The notes under the pieces were generated by a model. That model made no database searches, was not told where the DNA came from, and saw only the letters and a list, made by a program, of their open reading frames with translations. A program made the position numbers and the translations under genes. A stretch of 64,000 nt of DNA, from assembly GCA_947170435.1 (NCBI GenBank), contig CAMVTO010000002.1:62001-126000 (forward strand), in the 5' to 3' direction. This document shows, piece after piece, positions 31,305 to 39,185 of this stretch; position 1 is the first letter of the stretch, and each line of letters starts with the position of its first letter. The DNA comes from an uncultured Clostridia bacterium (GTDB taxonomy: Bacteria; Bacillota; Clostridia; Oscillospirales; Oscillospiraceae).

Positions 31305-32672
31305 ATGGGGAATCAGACGCCCACAGCGGGCATTCATAAAATCGAATTTACCAACCGCGAGCTCATTGCGCTCATTGCTCCGCTGATCGCGGAGCAGTTC
31401 CTCGCGATCCTCGTGGGCCTCGCGGACTCGCTGATGGTGGCGACCGTGGGCGACGCGGCGATCTCGGCCGTGTCGCTGGTGGACTCCATCAGCAATCTGA
31501 TGATCTACATATTCTCCGCTATGGCGGCGGGCGGCGCGGCAGTGGCGGGACAGTACATCGGCCGGCGGGAGCAGCGCAGCGCCAACGACGCGGGGCAGCA
31601 CCTTGTCGTGCTGCTGGGCGTGACGTCGATCTTCTTTGTAGCGCTGCTGTATCTTTTTAAGACCGTGGTATTGACTACCGTGTTCGGACACATCGACGCG
31701 GATGTTATGGCGGCGACGGATCGGTACTATTCCATCGTTATGGCGTCGATCCCCGGCATCGCGCTGTACAACGGCGGCGCGGCGATCTTCCGCACGATGG
31801 GGCGCAGCGACGTGTCACTGAAGGTGTCGCTGCTGATGAACGGAATCAACGTTGCCGGCAACGCGCTTTTGATTTTCGGCTTCCATATGGACGTGGCGGG
31901 CGTCGCCATCCCGACGCTGGTCTCCCGCACCGTGGCGGCAATCGTGATTTTGGCACTGCTGTTCAACGATAAGCTGCCGCTGCATCTGTCCGACGTCAAA
32001 GGCTTCCGCTTCCAGCCGCGGATGCTGCGCAACATCTTCTATATCAGCATCCCCAGCGGCATTGAAAACGGCATGTTCCACCTGGGGCGACTCATTCTGT
32101 TCAGCCTGATCTCCACCTTCGGCACAGCCTCCATCGTCGCCAACGCGATCGGCAATACGCTGGGCAACTTCCATGTGTTCGCGGGGCAGGCGCTGAACCT
32201 CGGCATGACCACGGTGGTGAGCCAGTGCGTCGGTGCGGGGGACTACGACGGCGCGCGGTACTATCTGCGTAAGCTCTGCAAGGCGGGCTATGCGCTGATG
32301 GCGGCGGTGAACCTCGCGATCATCGCGCTGCTGCCGCTTATCATGCGCATCTACGACGTGACGCCTGAGGGCGAGCGCCTGGCGGTGATCGTGGCGCTGA
32401 TCCACGGCATCGCGGCGATCTTCCTGTGGGTGCCGTCCTTCGGCCTGCCGAACTTCCTCCGTGCCGCCGGTGACGCGCGCTTTACGATGGCCGCCAGTAT
32501 GACGACCATGTGGCTCTGCCGTGTGGTGTTTGCGTATATTTTCGGCAAGTTTCTGGGCTACGGCGTGGTGGGCGTCTGGTCGGCGCACGCGATCCTCGAC
32601 TGGACGGTGCGCACCGTCGTGTTCTATAAGCGGTATCGCAGCGACAAGTGGGTGACCAAGGCGATCCAATGA
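31305..32672 (+). CDS. MATE-family efflux transporter
   Basis: A 455-residue multidrug and toxic compound extrusion protein, an antiporter with about 12 membrane helices in two pseudo-repeats. Recognisable segments are LIAPLIAEQFLAILVGLADSLMVATVGDAAISAVS near the N-terminus and the second-half repeat ISIPSGIENGMFHLGRL with GTASIVANAIGN. The ATG (MGNQTPTAGIHK) follows GGAG and starts 5 bases after the glycosylase stop. Substrate unknown. As the third gene behind a Fur-type regulator it could be part of that regulon. Confidence 0.93.
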   Translation: MGNQTPTAGIHKIEFTNRELIALIAPLIAEQFLAILVGLADSLMVATVGDAAISAVSLVDSISNLMIYIFSAMAAGGAAVAGQYIGRREQRSANDAGQHLVVLLGVTSIFFVALLYLFKTVVLTTVFGHIDADVMAATDRYYSIVMASIPGIALYNGGAAIFRTMGRSDVSLKVSLLMNGINVAGNALLIFGFHMDVAGVAIPTLVSRTVAAIVILALLFNDKLPLHLSDVKGFRFQPRMLRNIFYISIPSGIENGMFHLGRLILFSLISTFGTASIVANAIGNTLGNFHVFAGQALNLGMTTVVSQCVGAGDYDGARYYLRKLCKAGYALMAAVNLAIIALLPLIMRIYDVTPEGERLAVIVALIHGIAAIFLWVPSFGLPNFLRAAGDARFTMAASMTTMWLCRVVFAYIFGKFLGYGVVGVWSAHAILDWTVRTVVFYKRYRSDKWVTKAIQ

Positions 32673-32700
32673 AAAAAGGCAGCCGATCGGCTGCCTTTTT
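32673..32700. terminator. Bidirectional terminator
   Basis: AAAAAGGCAGCC, GATC, GGCTGCCTTTTT, between the convergent MATE gene and the 32714 gene. Confidence 0.9.
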
Positions 32701-32713
32701 GTGTGCGGATTCC

Positions 32714-33121
32714 TTACATTTCGACGGTGATATTGTCCGTGCCGTGCTCCTCGAATTCTCCTAAGTATTCCTCCATGCGCTCACACAGCTCGTCATAGTT
32801 GTCGGGCGTCGGGGATTCGCTGTCCATGTCCCGCAGCGCGAGCTCCTGCGCGAGGATCTCGAAGAACATCGTGTCCTCGTAGGCCATGATCGCCTCGTGA
32901 ATGCCGCCGTCCGCAAACGCGCGGGAGGGGATCAGCTCGCCTTTATAGGATTCCACCAGCGACACCATGCCCTGATCGAGACAGTGGGAGAATACGGCGG
33001 TCTCCACGTCATCATAGTCGCGGATGCGGTCGTCGCCGCGGGTGGAGTTGATGACCCAGTTGCCAATATATACAAGGTCGAGAAGACGGCGGAATTGCTT
33101 ATCCGTCAGTTTCAAGTCCAT
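32714..33121 (-). CDS. Conserved hypothetical acidic protein
   Basis: A 135-residue soluble, strongly acidic protein, mostly helical by composition. It begins MDLKLTDKQFRRLLDLVYIGNWVINSTRG, continues with SHCLDQGMVSLVESYKGELIPSRAFADGGIHEAIMAYEDTMFFEILAQ (split) and ends in EEYLGEFEEHGTDNITVEM. I do not know a family name. The ATG is supported by AGGAGG 8 bases upstream. It has its own extended -10 promoter and is transcribed divergently from the DUF1934 gene. Confidence 0.75.
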   Translation of the reverse strand: MDLKLTDKQFRRLLDLVYIGNWVINSTRGDDRIRDYDDVETAVFSHCLDQGMVSLVESYKGELIPSRAFADGGIHEAIMAYEDTMFFEILAQELALRDMDSESPTPDNYDELCERMEEYLGEFEEHGTDNITVEM

Positions 33122-33159
33122 AACGCACGCCTCCTGATACAGGATAAATCTCAAATGGT

Positions 33160-33168
33160 ATTATAGCA
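33160..33168 (-). promoter_or_regulatory. Extended -10 promoter of the 32714 gene
   Basis: TGCTATAAT on the minus strand; no good -35 box. Confidence 0.55.
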
Positions 33169-33210
33169 GGTTTTTTCAAAAAAGCTATAGGAAAAAAGGG
33201 GAAAGCGTAG

Positions 33211-33216
33211 TATAAT
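33211..33216 (+). promoter_or_regulatory. -10 box just before the DUF1934 gene
   Basis: TATAAT ends 7 bases before the ATG, so a transcript from it would be nearly leaderless. No -35 box is visible. Confidence 0.4.
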
Positions 33217-33223
33217 TTTGACC

Positions 33224-33625
33224 ATGAAACGAAATGCGAAAATCACAATTCATGGCAAAGATGCTGCATCCGTCGTTCGCGGCACCTGGGAGCGGACAGC
33301 GGAGGGCTGGCGTCTTGCCTACGATGAGCCGGGCGAGACGGAGATGGGCGCGGTGCGCACGGAGCTGACGCTCACGGCTTCCGCCGCGGAGCTGACGCGC
33401 GCCGGCGAGGTGCGCAGCACCTTCCGCTTTGCCGAGGGCGCGCCCCACAGTTCAGTATATGAAACGCGCTACGGAAGCTTTCCGGCGGAGGTGGCGACCC
33501 ATGCCCTGCGGACAAAGCTCGGCGAGGACGGCGGGCTGATCGAAATCCGTTACACGCTGACCATCGGCGGCGCGGCGGACCAGCACCGGCTCAAAATTCT
33601 GGTGCGAACGGAGGGACAGGCATGA
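33224..33625 (+). CDS. DUF1934 (YwiB-like) protein
   Basis: A 133-residue small beta-barrel protein of the DUF1934/YwiB family, which has a calycin-like fold and no settled function. The pattern fits: ITIHGKDAASVVRGTWERTAEGWRLAYDE, then LTLTASAAELTRAGEV and a closing GLIEIRYTLTIGG. It overlaps the following reductase gene by 4 bases (ATGA). The start ATG has no Shine-Dalgarno; the closest -10 box is so near that initiation may be leaderless. Confidence 0.8.
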   Translation: MKRNAKITIHGKDAASVVRGTWERTAEGWRLAYDEPGETEMGAVRTELTLTASAAELTRAGEVRSTFRFAEGAPHSSVYETRYGSFPAEVATHALRTKLGEDGGLIEIRYTLTIGGAADQHRLKILVRTEGQA

Positions 33626-34356
33626 AAAAAGTTGCATTGGTCACGGGCGCGTCCCGCGGCATCGGGCGCGCCACAGCGGCGCGGCTGGCAAGAGCGGGCT
33701 ACGCCGTGGGCGTCAACTATTTCGAGCGAAAGGATAAAGCGGACGAACTGGTGGTGGAGCTGACCGCCGCGGGCTGCGAGGCGCTTGCGATTCAGGCAGA
33801 TGTGGCGGATCGCGCGGCAGTGGACGCCATGGTGCGGCGCGTGACGGAGACGTTTGGCCCGGTGACGCTGCTGGTGAACAACGCCGGCGTCGCGGGACAG
33901 GCGCTCTTTCAGGATATCACGGACGAACTGTGGAACCGCTACTTCGCGGTGAACCTCAACGGTATGCGCCACACCATCCAAGCGGTGCTGCCCTCCATGA
34001 TCCACGAAAAATCCGGCTGCATCGTCAACATCTCCTCCATCTGGGGCCAGCACGGCGCGAGCTGCGAGGTGACATATTCCTGCACCAAGCACGCGATCAT
34101 CGGCCTGACGCGATCACTGGCGATGGAGCTGGCCCCGTCGGGCATCCGTGTCAACTGCGTCGCCCCGGGGGTCATCGACACGGATATGGTGCAGGTGCTG
34201 GGACAGGAGACGCTGCGCGACCTCGCGGAGCAGACCCCGCTGGGCCGTCTCGGCACACCGGAGGATATCGCGGCCGCGGTGGCGTTCCTCGCGAGTGATG
34301 AGGCGTCCTTCATCACCGGACAGGTGCTGACCGCCGACGGCGGATTTATCGGCTGA
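33622..34356 (+). CDS. SDR-family oxidoreductase (FabG-like)
   Basis: A 244-residue classical short-chain dehydrogenase/reductase, closest in pattern to 3-oxoacyl-ACP reductase. Cofactor motif VTGASRGIGRATA at 7-19, NNAGVAG near 86, catalytic Ser in NISSIWG and YxxxK in YSCTKHA, and the C-terminal SFITGQVLTADGGFIG. The SRGIG plus a following Arg is usual for NADPH preference. No other fatty-acid synthesis genes are near, so it may reduce a different substrate. Coupled to the DUF1934 gene. Confidence 0.88.
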   Translation: MKKVALVTGASRGIGRATAARLARAGYAVGVNYFERKDKADELVVELTAAGCEALAIQADVADRAAVDAMVRRVTETFGPVTLLVNNAGVAGQALFQDITDELWNRYFAVNLNGMRHTIQAVLPSMIHEKSGCIVNISSIWGQHGASCEVTYSCTKHAIIGLTRSLAMELAPSGIRVNCVAPGVIDTDMVQVLGQETLRDLAEQTPLGRLGTPEDIAAAVAFLASDEASFITGQVLTADGGFIG

Positions 34357-34381
34357 CGGTTTCACAAATATAAACTTTTTC

Positions 34382-34409
34382 TTGACATTTTTCCCAAAAG
34401 AACTATAAT
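34382..34409 (+). promoter_or_regulatory. Sigma-A promoter of the 34476 gene
   Basis: TTGACA, 16-base spacer, TATAAT. Confidence 0.75.
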
Positions 34410-34475
34410 AACTGTCGTATTTCAGCGCCGAGGAACAACAACACAGGACGGCGCAGAAGGGAAGGAGTTAATCTT

Positions 34476-34904
34476 ATGGAAGTTTCCAAGAGTCAGAAGA
34501 TCGTCAAGGTGCTCGGTATTCTTGACATCATCGCCGCGGTCCTCTGCATCATCGCCGCCGTCGGTATGTTCGGCGTCAGCGGTGTCGGCATGGTCAATGA
34601 AGAGATCGCGACAAACAGCGATATGCAGCAGGGCGTGGCAATCTTTATCGTCATGGGTATTATCGTGTTGGCGAGCGGCGTCGTCGATCTGCTGGAAGGC
34701 ATCTTCGCTCTGCGTGCGGCGAAGGACGCCTCCAAGGTCAAGCCCCTGTGGATCTTCGCCATCATCGGCGTGGTCCTCGGCGTCATGGCTCTGCTCACCG
34801 GCATCGTCAACGGCGGCGAGAATGTGCTCTCCAACGTGTTCACCCTCGTCATCAACTGCTTCATGTTCTACCTCGCGAACAACATCAAGAAGCAGGCGAA
34901 GTAA
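34476..34904 (+). CDS. Four-helix small membrane protein, unknown
   Basis: A 142-residue membrane protein with four hydrophobic segments: VLGILDIIAAVLCIIAAVG, IFIVMGIIVLASGVVDLLEG, PLWIFAIIGVVLGVMALLTG and VLSNVFTLVINCFMFYLA. It starts MEVSKSQKIVKV and ends in a basic KKQAK. Proteins of this plan are common in gut Firmicutes and Actinobacteria, but I know of no assigned function. AAGGAG lies 8 bases before the ATG; it is a one-gene unit with its own promoter and terminator. Confidence 0.75.
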   Translation: MEVSKSQKIVKVLGILDIIAAVLCIIAAVGMFGVSGVGMVNEEIATNSDMQQGVAIFIVMGIIVLASGVVDLLEGIFALRAAKDASKVKPLWIFAIIGVVLGVMALLTGIVNGGENVLSNVFTLVINCFMFYLANNIKKQAK

Positions 34905-34919
34905 TATCCGCTATCGCAA

Positions 34920-34953
34920 AAAAACACAGGCGTCGTTCGACGCCTGTGTTTTT
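34920..34953. terminator. Bidirectional terminator, 34476 gene and dut
   Basis: AAAAACACAGGCGTC stem with its complement and a T-run; it overlaps the dut stop codon. Confidence 0.9.
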
Positions 34954-35389
34954 ATTTTCCCGTACTTCCGAAGCCGCCCGCGCCGCGCTCTGTTTCGCCC
35001 AGCGCGTCGACCTCCTCAAACTCGATCGGCAGGTACGGCAGCAATACCAGCTGCGCGATGCGATCGCCATGGCGGACGACGCGCGGGGTGTCGCCGTCAT
35101 TGTGCAGCGCGATGATGTACTCGCCGCGGTAGTCGCTATCGCAGACGCCGACGCAGTTGGCGGGGCGCAGTCCCTCCTTCGCGGCGAGACCGCTGCGGGC
35201 AAACACCGCGCCGAACGTCTGCTCCGGCAGCGCCAGCGATAGCCCTGTGCCGATTTTGACGGTTTCGTGGGGCGGCACGGTCACCTCCGCGTCCAGACAG
35301 GCGTACAGGTCGTACCCCGCCGCGTCCGGCGAGCCGTGGGTGGGCAGGATTGCCCGGTCATTTCGCTTTTTGATCCGCACTTGGGCCAT
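34952..35389 (-). CDS. dut: dUTP diphosphatase
   Basis: Trimeric dUTPase hydrolyses dUTP to dUMP and pyrophosphate, keeping uracil out of DNA and feeding dTMP synthesis. All five family motifs are visible in 145 residues: GSPDAAGYDLYA, ARSGLAAKEG, NCVGVCDSDYRGEY, RVVRHGDRIAQLVL and the C-terminal RGAGGFGSTGK that closes over the substrate. It is the last gene of the nrdD-DUF1624-nrdG-dut unit, 12 bases after nrdG, with AGGAGG before its ATG. Confidence 0.97.
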   Translation of the reverse strand: MAQVRIKKRNDRAILPTHGSPDAAGYDLYACLDAEVTVPPHETVKIGTGLSLALPEQTFGAVFARSGLAAKEGLRPANCVGVCDSDYRGEYIIALHNDGDTPRVVRHGDRIAQLVLLPYLPIEFEEVDALGETERGAGGFGSTGK

Positions 35390-35401
35390 GACAGCTTCCT
35401 C

Positions 35402-35923
35402 CTAATTGTTCCACAGCGCGACCTCGCCCGCGGCGCGGGTCGCATTCAGGTCGATGAGCCGCTGGTTGGATGAGCCGCGGAAGCGCAGCGAAATGTCGTG
35501 CAGCTTTTCGACAAACGGGCCGTCCACCAATACGTCGATGAGCGCGAGCAGCGCGTCCGTCACCTCGCAGCGCGGGTGCGCGCCGTCGGTGAGCAGCTGC
35601 TCGTAGGTAAAGCCCGTGAACGCCCAGATGGTCTTGCGGGGATACGCCTCGCGCACCTGACGCAGAAACGGCAGCAGCGCGCGCTGATTCGCCGGCTCGA
35701 ACGGATCGCCGCCGAGCAATGTGAGACCGTTGATATAGTCGGGAGCCAGCATGGCGAGGAGCTTCGCCTCGGTATCATTGGTGAACGGCTCGCCGTAGCA
35801 AAAGTCCCAGGTCTGGGGCTGGAAGCAGCCCTTGCAGCGGTTGGTACAGCCCGAGACAAACAGCGTCACGCGCACGCCCTCGCCGTTGGCGATATCACAG
35901 TCCTTGATTTCTCCGTAATACAT
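35402..35923 (-). CDS. nrdG: Anaerobic ribonucleotide reductase activating enzyme
   Basis: Radical-SAM activase that installs the glycyl radical on NrdD. The 173 residues have the CxxxCxxC iron-sulfur motif at Cys26, Cys30 and Cys33 (SGCTNRCKGC), followed by GLTLLGGDPFEP, a typical SAM-contact region. It begins 1 base after the membrane-protein gene stop, with GGAGGGG before the ATG. Length and start are usual. It is separated from its partner nrdD by the DUF1624 gene, which is unusual. Confidence 0.96.
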   Translation of the reverse strand: MYYGEIKDCDIANGEGVRVTLFVSGCTNRCKGCFQPQTWDFCYGEPFTNDTEAKLLAMLAPDYINGLTLLGGDPFEPANQRALLPFLRQVREAYPRKTIWAFTGFTYEQLLTDGAHPRCEVTDALLALIDVLVDGPFVEKLHDISLRFRGSSNQRLIDLNATRAAGEVALWNN

Positions 35924-35924
35924 G

Positions 35925-36644
35925 TTATCCCCTCCGGAAGATCCAAAGCCCCGCCATCGTCAGCGCGTACAGCAGCGGCTGGTGTGCGACGTAGATCAGC
36001 AGACTCCTGCGCCCGATGGCGGCAAGGCGGGGAGCTTTTGCGGCATAGAACCACCGCGGCAGCTTACCCTCGCGAACATATTTGCCCGCCCATGTACCCA
36101 GCAGAAACACGAACATCCACGGCAGCAGCGGGAAGTAATCCGAGGAGTAGAAATCCCGCGTGGTGAGGCCGAACATCCACAGGTGCGGCGTCTCAGTGGG
36201 GTAGCCGTTGACCAGCTTCGCCGTGGCGAGGATGCCGACGGCGCACAGCGCCAGCACGAGCCACGGTGTTTTGACTTGCAGCGTTTGCCAGAAGCTCTGC
36301 GTCAGGCCATAGAGCAGCATACAAGCGCCCAGCAGGTGCAGCACGCCGAAGAGAATCGGCATATCCATGATATATGTGACCACCGTGATGCCCAGCGCGA
36401 CGGCAAGCGCCTTGAGTCCGCGCCTGGTGTTGCTGCGGGAAAAGTTGGAGCTGACGCCGGAGAGCAGGATGAACAGCCCGGCGAAAAAGTAGTGCAGCAC
36501 CGCGAATACCGGGTTCCAGAAGAACCACGCCGGTGCGCCGGCGAAAGCGACAAGGTCGTAGAGAAAATGGTGAATGACCATCAGGCACAGCGAAAGGCCG
36601 CGCATGGCGTCCATCAGCTCGATGCGGGTTTTGATCGGTTTCAC
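35925..36644 (-). CDS. DUF1624 / heparan-alpha-glucosaminide N-acetyltransferase-like membrane protein
   Basis: A 239-residue integral membrane protein with about seven helices. The first helix motif RIELMDAMRGLSLCLMVIHHFLYDL is the DUF1624 signature (R.E..D..RG...) with conserved acidic and His residues; later come LLSGVSSNFSRSNTRRG and SLLIYVAHQPLLY, as in membrane acyltransferases. It might transfer acetyl groups onto extracellular sugars; the substrate is unknown. The start is a GTG behind AAAGGAGG. Its place between nrdD and nrdG is probably an insertion in the operon, not a functional link. Confidence 0.85.
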   Translation of the reverse strand: MKPIKTRIELMDAMRGLSLCLMVIHHFLYDLVAFAGAPAWFFWNPVFAVLHYFFAGLFILLSGVSSNFSRSNTRRGLKALAVALGITVVTYIMDMPILFGVLHLLGACMLLYGLTQSFWQTLQVKTPWLVLALCAVGILATAKLVNGYPTETPHLWMFGLTTRDFYSSDYFPLLPWMFVFLLGTWAGKYVREGKLPRWFYAAKAPRLAAIGRRSLLIYVAHQPLLYALTMAGLWIFRRG

Positions 36645-36681
36645 GGCGCAGCCTCCTTTCCACCGGTCAACTCTACCACAG

Positions 36682-36719
36682 AAAATCAAATCCCGCAAGC
36701 CGTCGGCCTGCGGGATTTG
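36682..36719 (-). terminator. Partial terminator inside the nrdD operon
   Basis: CAAATCCCGCA/TGCGGGATTTG stem with ATTTTC after it on the minus strand, 11 bases after the nrdD stop. It may reduce expression of the downstream genes rather than stop it. Confidence 0.6.
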
Positions 36720-36729
36720 CTGCAAGATC

Positions 36730-38928
36730 TTACAGATGCAAAACTCTTTCCTTGATCTCCTGCGTTCTGCCCTGATTCCAGAACTGGGTGCCGATGTAGC
36801 CGCAGGTGCGGCGGGCGACGTTCATCTTGTCCTGATCGGTGTTGCCGCAGCGCGGGCATTTCCAGATCAGCTTGCCGCCGTCGTCCACAATGTCGATCTC
36901 GCCGTCCCAGCCGCAGACCTGGCAATAGTCGCTCTTGGTGTTCAGCTCAGCGTAGATGATGTTCTCGTAGATGAACTTCATCACCTGCAAGACTGCCTCA
37001 AGGTTCTGCTGCATGTTCGGCACCTCGACGTAGCTGATTGCGCCGCCGGGGGAGAGGTGCTGGAACTCCGCCTCGAACTTGAGCTTGCTGAACGCATCGA
37101 TCTTCTCCGTGACGTGGACGTGGTAGCTGTTGGTGATGTAGCCCTTGTCCGTGATGCCCTCGATGACGCCGAAGCGCTTTTGCAGGCACTTGGCGAACTT
37201 GTAGGTGGTGGACTCCAGCGGTGTGCCGTAGATGGAGAAGTCGATGTTGTGCTTCTCCTTCCAGCGCTTGCAGGCGTCGTTCATGTATTGCATGATCTCG
37301 ATGGCGAACGGCTTCGCGGCGGGATCGGTGTGGCTCTTGCCGGTCATGTACTTGACGCACTCGTAGAGTCCCGCATAGCCGAGCGAAATCGTGGAGTAAC
37401 CGTTATAGAGCAGCTTGTCGATCGGCTCGCCCTTTTGGAGGCGCGCGCAGGCGCCGTACTGCCAGAGGATCGGCGCGGCGTCGGAAAGCGTGCCCTTGAG
37501 CCGCTCGTGACGGCACATCAGCGCGCGGTAGCAGAGATCCAGCCGCTCGTCGAAGATCTGCCAGAACTTCTCGATGTTGCCGCCGGAAGAGAGCGCGATG
37601 TCCGGCAGGTTCAGCGTGACGACGCCCTGATTGAAGCGGCCGTAGTAGCGGTGCTTGCCGGGCTTGTAGTTTTTGGCATTGGCGATGTTGCCGATGCCCG
37701 CGTCGGTGAAGCGGTCGGGCGTGAGGAAGCTGCGGCAGCCCATACAGGGATACACATCGCCCTTGAGCTCAAGCATCTTCTTCTCGCTGATGTAGTCGGG
37801 CACCATGCGGCGCGCGGTGCATTTCGCGGCGAGCTTCGTGAGATAATAGTACGGAGAATCCTCGTGGATGTTGTCCTCCTCGAGGACGTAGATGAGCTTC
37901 GGGAACGCCGGCGTGACCCACACGCCCTGCTCGTTCTTGACGCCCTCGTAGCGCTGCTCCAGCGTCTCTTCGATGATGAGGGCAAGATCCTTCCTCTCCT
38001 GCTCGGTCTCCGCCTCGCCGAGGTACATGAACACCGTAATGAACGGCGCCTGACCGTTGGTGGTGAGCAGCGTCACGACCTGATACTGGATGGTCTGCAC
38101 GCCGCGGCGGATCTCCTCGCGCAGGCGCTTTTCGACGATCTCGCTGATCTTCTCCTCGCCGGGCATGAAGCCGATGTCCGCCATTTCGGAGAGCACGGTC
38201 TTGCGGATCTTCTGGCGGCTCACGTCGACGAACGGCGCGAGGTGGGTGAGCGAAATGCTCTGCCCGCCGTACTGGTTGCTCGCCACCTGCGCGACGATCT
38301 GCGTCGCGATGTTGCAGGCGGTGGCGAAGGAATGGGGCTTTTCGATCAGCGTGCCGGTGATGACCGTGCCGTTTTGCAGCATATCCTCGAGGTTGACGAG
38401 GTCGCAGTTGTGCATGTGCTGGGCATAGTAGTCGCTGTCGTGGAAGTGGATGATGCCCTCCTCGTGCGCCTTGACGATGTCCGCCGGCAGCAGCACGCGG
38501 TTTGTCAGGTCGCGGGAGACCTCGCCCGCCATGTAGTCGCGCTGGGTGGAGTTGACGACGGGGTTTTTGTTGGAATTCTCCTGCTTCGCCTCCTCGTTGT
38601 TGCACTCGATCAGCGAGAGGATCTTGTCGTCGGTGGTGTTGGACTTGCGCACCAGCGAGCGGTTGTAGCGGTAGGTGATGTAGCGCTTGGCGACCTCGTA
38701 GGCGCCATGCGCCATGATGTGCGTCTCGACGAAGTCCTGGATCTCCTCCACGGTGGGCGCGCGGTCAAGCTTCTGGCACTCCAGCTCCACGCTCTCGGCG
38801 ATGCGCTGGATCTGCACGGGCGTCATGCGCTCGGACTCGTCTACGACGTTGTTGGCCTTGGTGATCGCGGCGATGATCTTGACGATGTCAAAATCGACCT
38901 CCGCGCCGTTTCTCTTGATGACTCTCAT
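36730..38928 (-). CDS. nrdD: Anaerobic (class III) ribonucleoside-triphosphate reductase
   Basis: NrdD makes deoxyribonucleotides from NTPs without oxygen, using a glycyl radical. The 732 residues show an N-terminal ATP-cone (MRVIKRNGAEVDFD) for allosteric control, the barrel with MHNCDLVNLEDMLQNG and GNIEKFW, a zinc ribbon with two CxxC pairs (CQVCGW and CPRCGN) and the radical Gly at about 710 in RRTCGYIG. The chosen ATG follows AGAGGG, and the promoter carries NrdR-like boxes. Confidence 0.97.
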   Translation of the reverse strand: MRVIKRNGAEVDFDIVKIIAAITKANNVVDESERMTPVQIQRIAESVELECQKLDRAPTVEEIQDFVETHIMAHGAYEVAKRYITYRYNRSLVRKSNTTDDKILSLIECNNEEAKQENSNKNPVVNSTQRDYMAGEVSRDLTNRVLLPADIVKAHEEGIIHFHDSDYYAQHMHNCDLVNLEDMLQNGTVITGTLIEKPHSFATACNIATQIVAQVASNQYGGQSISLTHLAPFVDVSRQKIRKTVLSEMADIGFMPGEEKISEIVEKRLREEIRRGVQTIQYQVVTLLTTNGQAPFITVFMYLGEAETEQERKDLALIIEETLEQRYEGVKNEQGVWVTPAFPKLIYVLEEDNIHEDSPYYYLTKLAAKCTARRMVPDYISEKKMLELKGDVYPCMGCRSFLTPDRFTDAGIGNIANAKNYKPGKHRYYGRFNQGVVTLNLPDIALSSGGNIEKFWQIFDERLDLCYRALMCRHERLKGTLSDAAPILWQYGACARLQKGEPIDKLLYNGYSTISLGYAGLYECVKYMTGKSHTDPAAKPFAIEIMQYMNDACKRWKEKHNIDFSIYGTPLESTTYKFAKCLQKRFGVIEGITDKGYITNSYHVHVTEKIDAFSKLKFEAEFQHLSPGGAISYVEVPNMQQNLEAVLQVMKFIYENIIYAELNTKSDYCQVCGWDGEIDIVDDGGKLIWKCPRCGNTDQDKMNVARRTCGYIGTQFWNQGRTQEIKERVLHL

Positions 38929-38955
38929 GTATGATTTCCCTCTCTCACGCAATAA

Positions 38956-38971
38956 CCACAAGATATTGTGG
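38956..38971. promoter_or_regulatory. NrdR-like box 1
   Basis: CCACAAGATATTGTGG, a near-perfect palindrome close to the NrdR consensus ACACAATATATTGTGT, between the promoter and nrdD. Confidence 0.75.
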
Positions 38972-38988
38972 TGGCATAACAAAAGCAG

Positions 38989-39004
38989 ACACATTATAGG
39001 CAGG
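38989..39004. promoter_or_regulatory. NrdR-like box 2, overlapping the -10 box
   Basis: ACACATTATAGGCAGG; its left half matches the NrdR consensus at 9 of 10 positions, the right half poorly. Its centre is 33 bp, about three helix turns, from box 1, as usual for NrdR pairs. Confidence 0.55.
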
Positions 39005-39022
39005 TTTACAGAATGTTGTCAA
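38993..39022 (-). promoter_or_regulatory. Sigma-A promoter of nrdD
   Basis: TTGACA, 18-base spacer, TATAAT on the minus strand. Confidence 0.8.
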
Positions 39023-39092
39023 GAGCTGTTTTTCCAAAACAAGAAAAATTTGCGAAAGTCGCGGCGGATCAAAAAGTTCTTGTATTTTTGCC

Positions 39093-39121
39093 TTGCAATC
39101 AATCGGATATTCTGTTAATAT
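39093..39121 (+). promoter_or_regulatory. Possible sigma-A promoter of the 39186 gene
   Basis: TTGCAA, 17-base spacer, TAATAT. Confidence 0.5.
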
Positions 39122-39185
39122 AGTTGGTCGTGGAGCGGACATTTTCCGCCAATGCTGATGAAAACTCTCTGGAGGATCAAGATAG

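Noticed and set aside
36574-38934. 786-codon plus-strand frame opposite nrdD
   Set aside because: Longer than many real genes but fully opposite nrdD and without recognisable domains.
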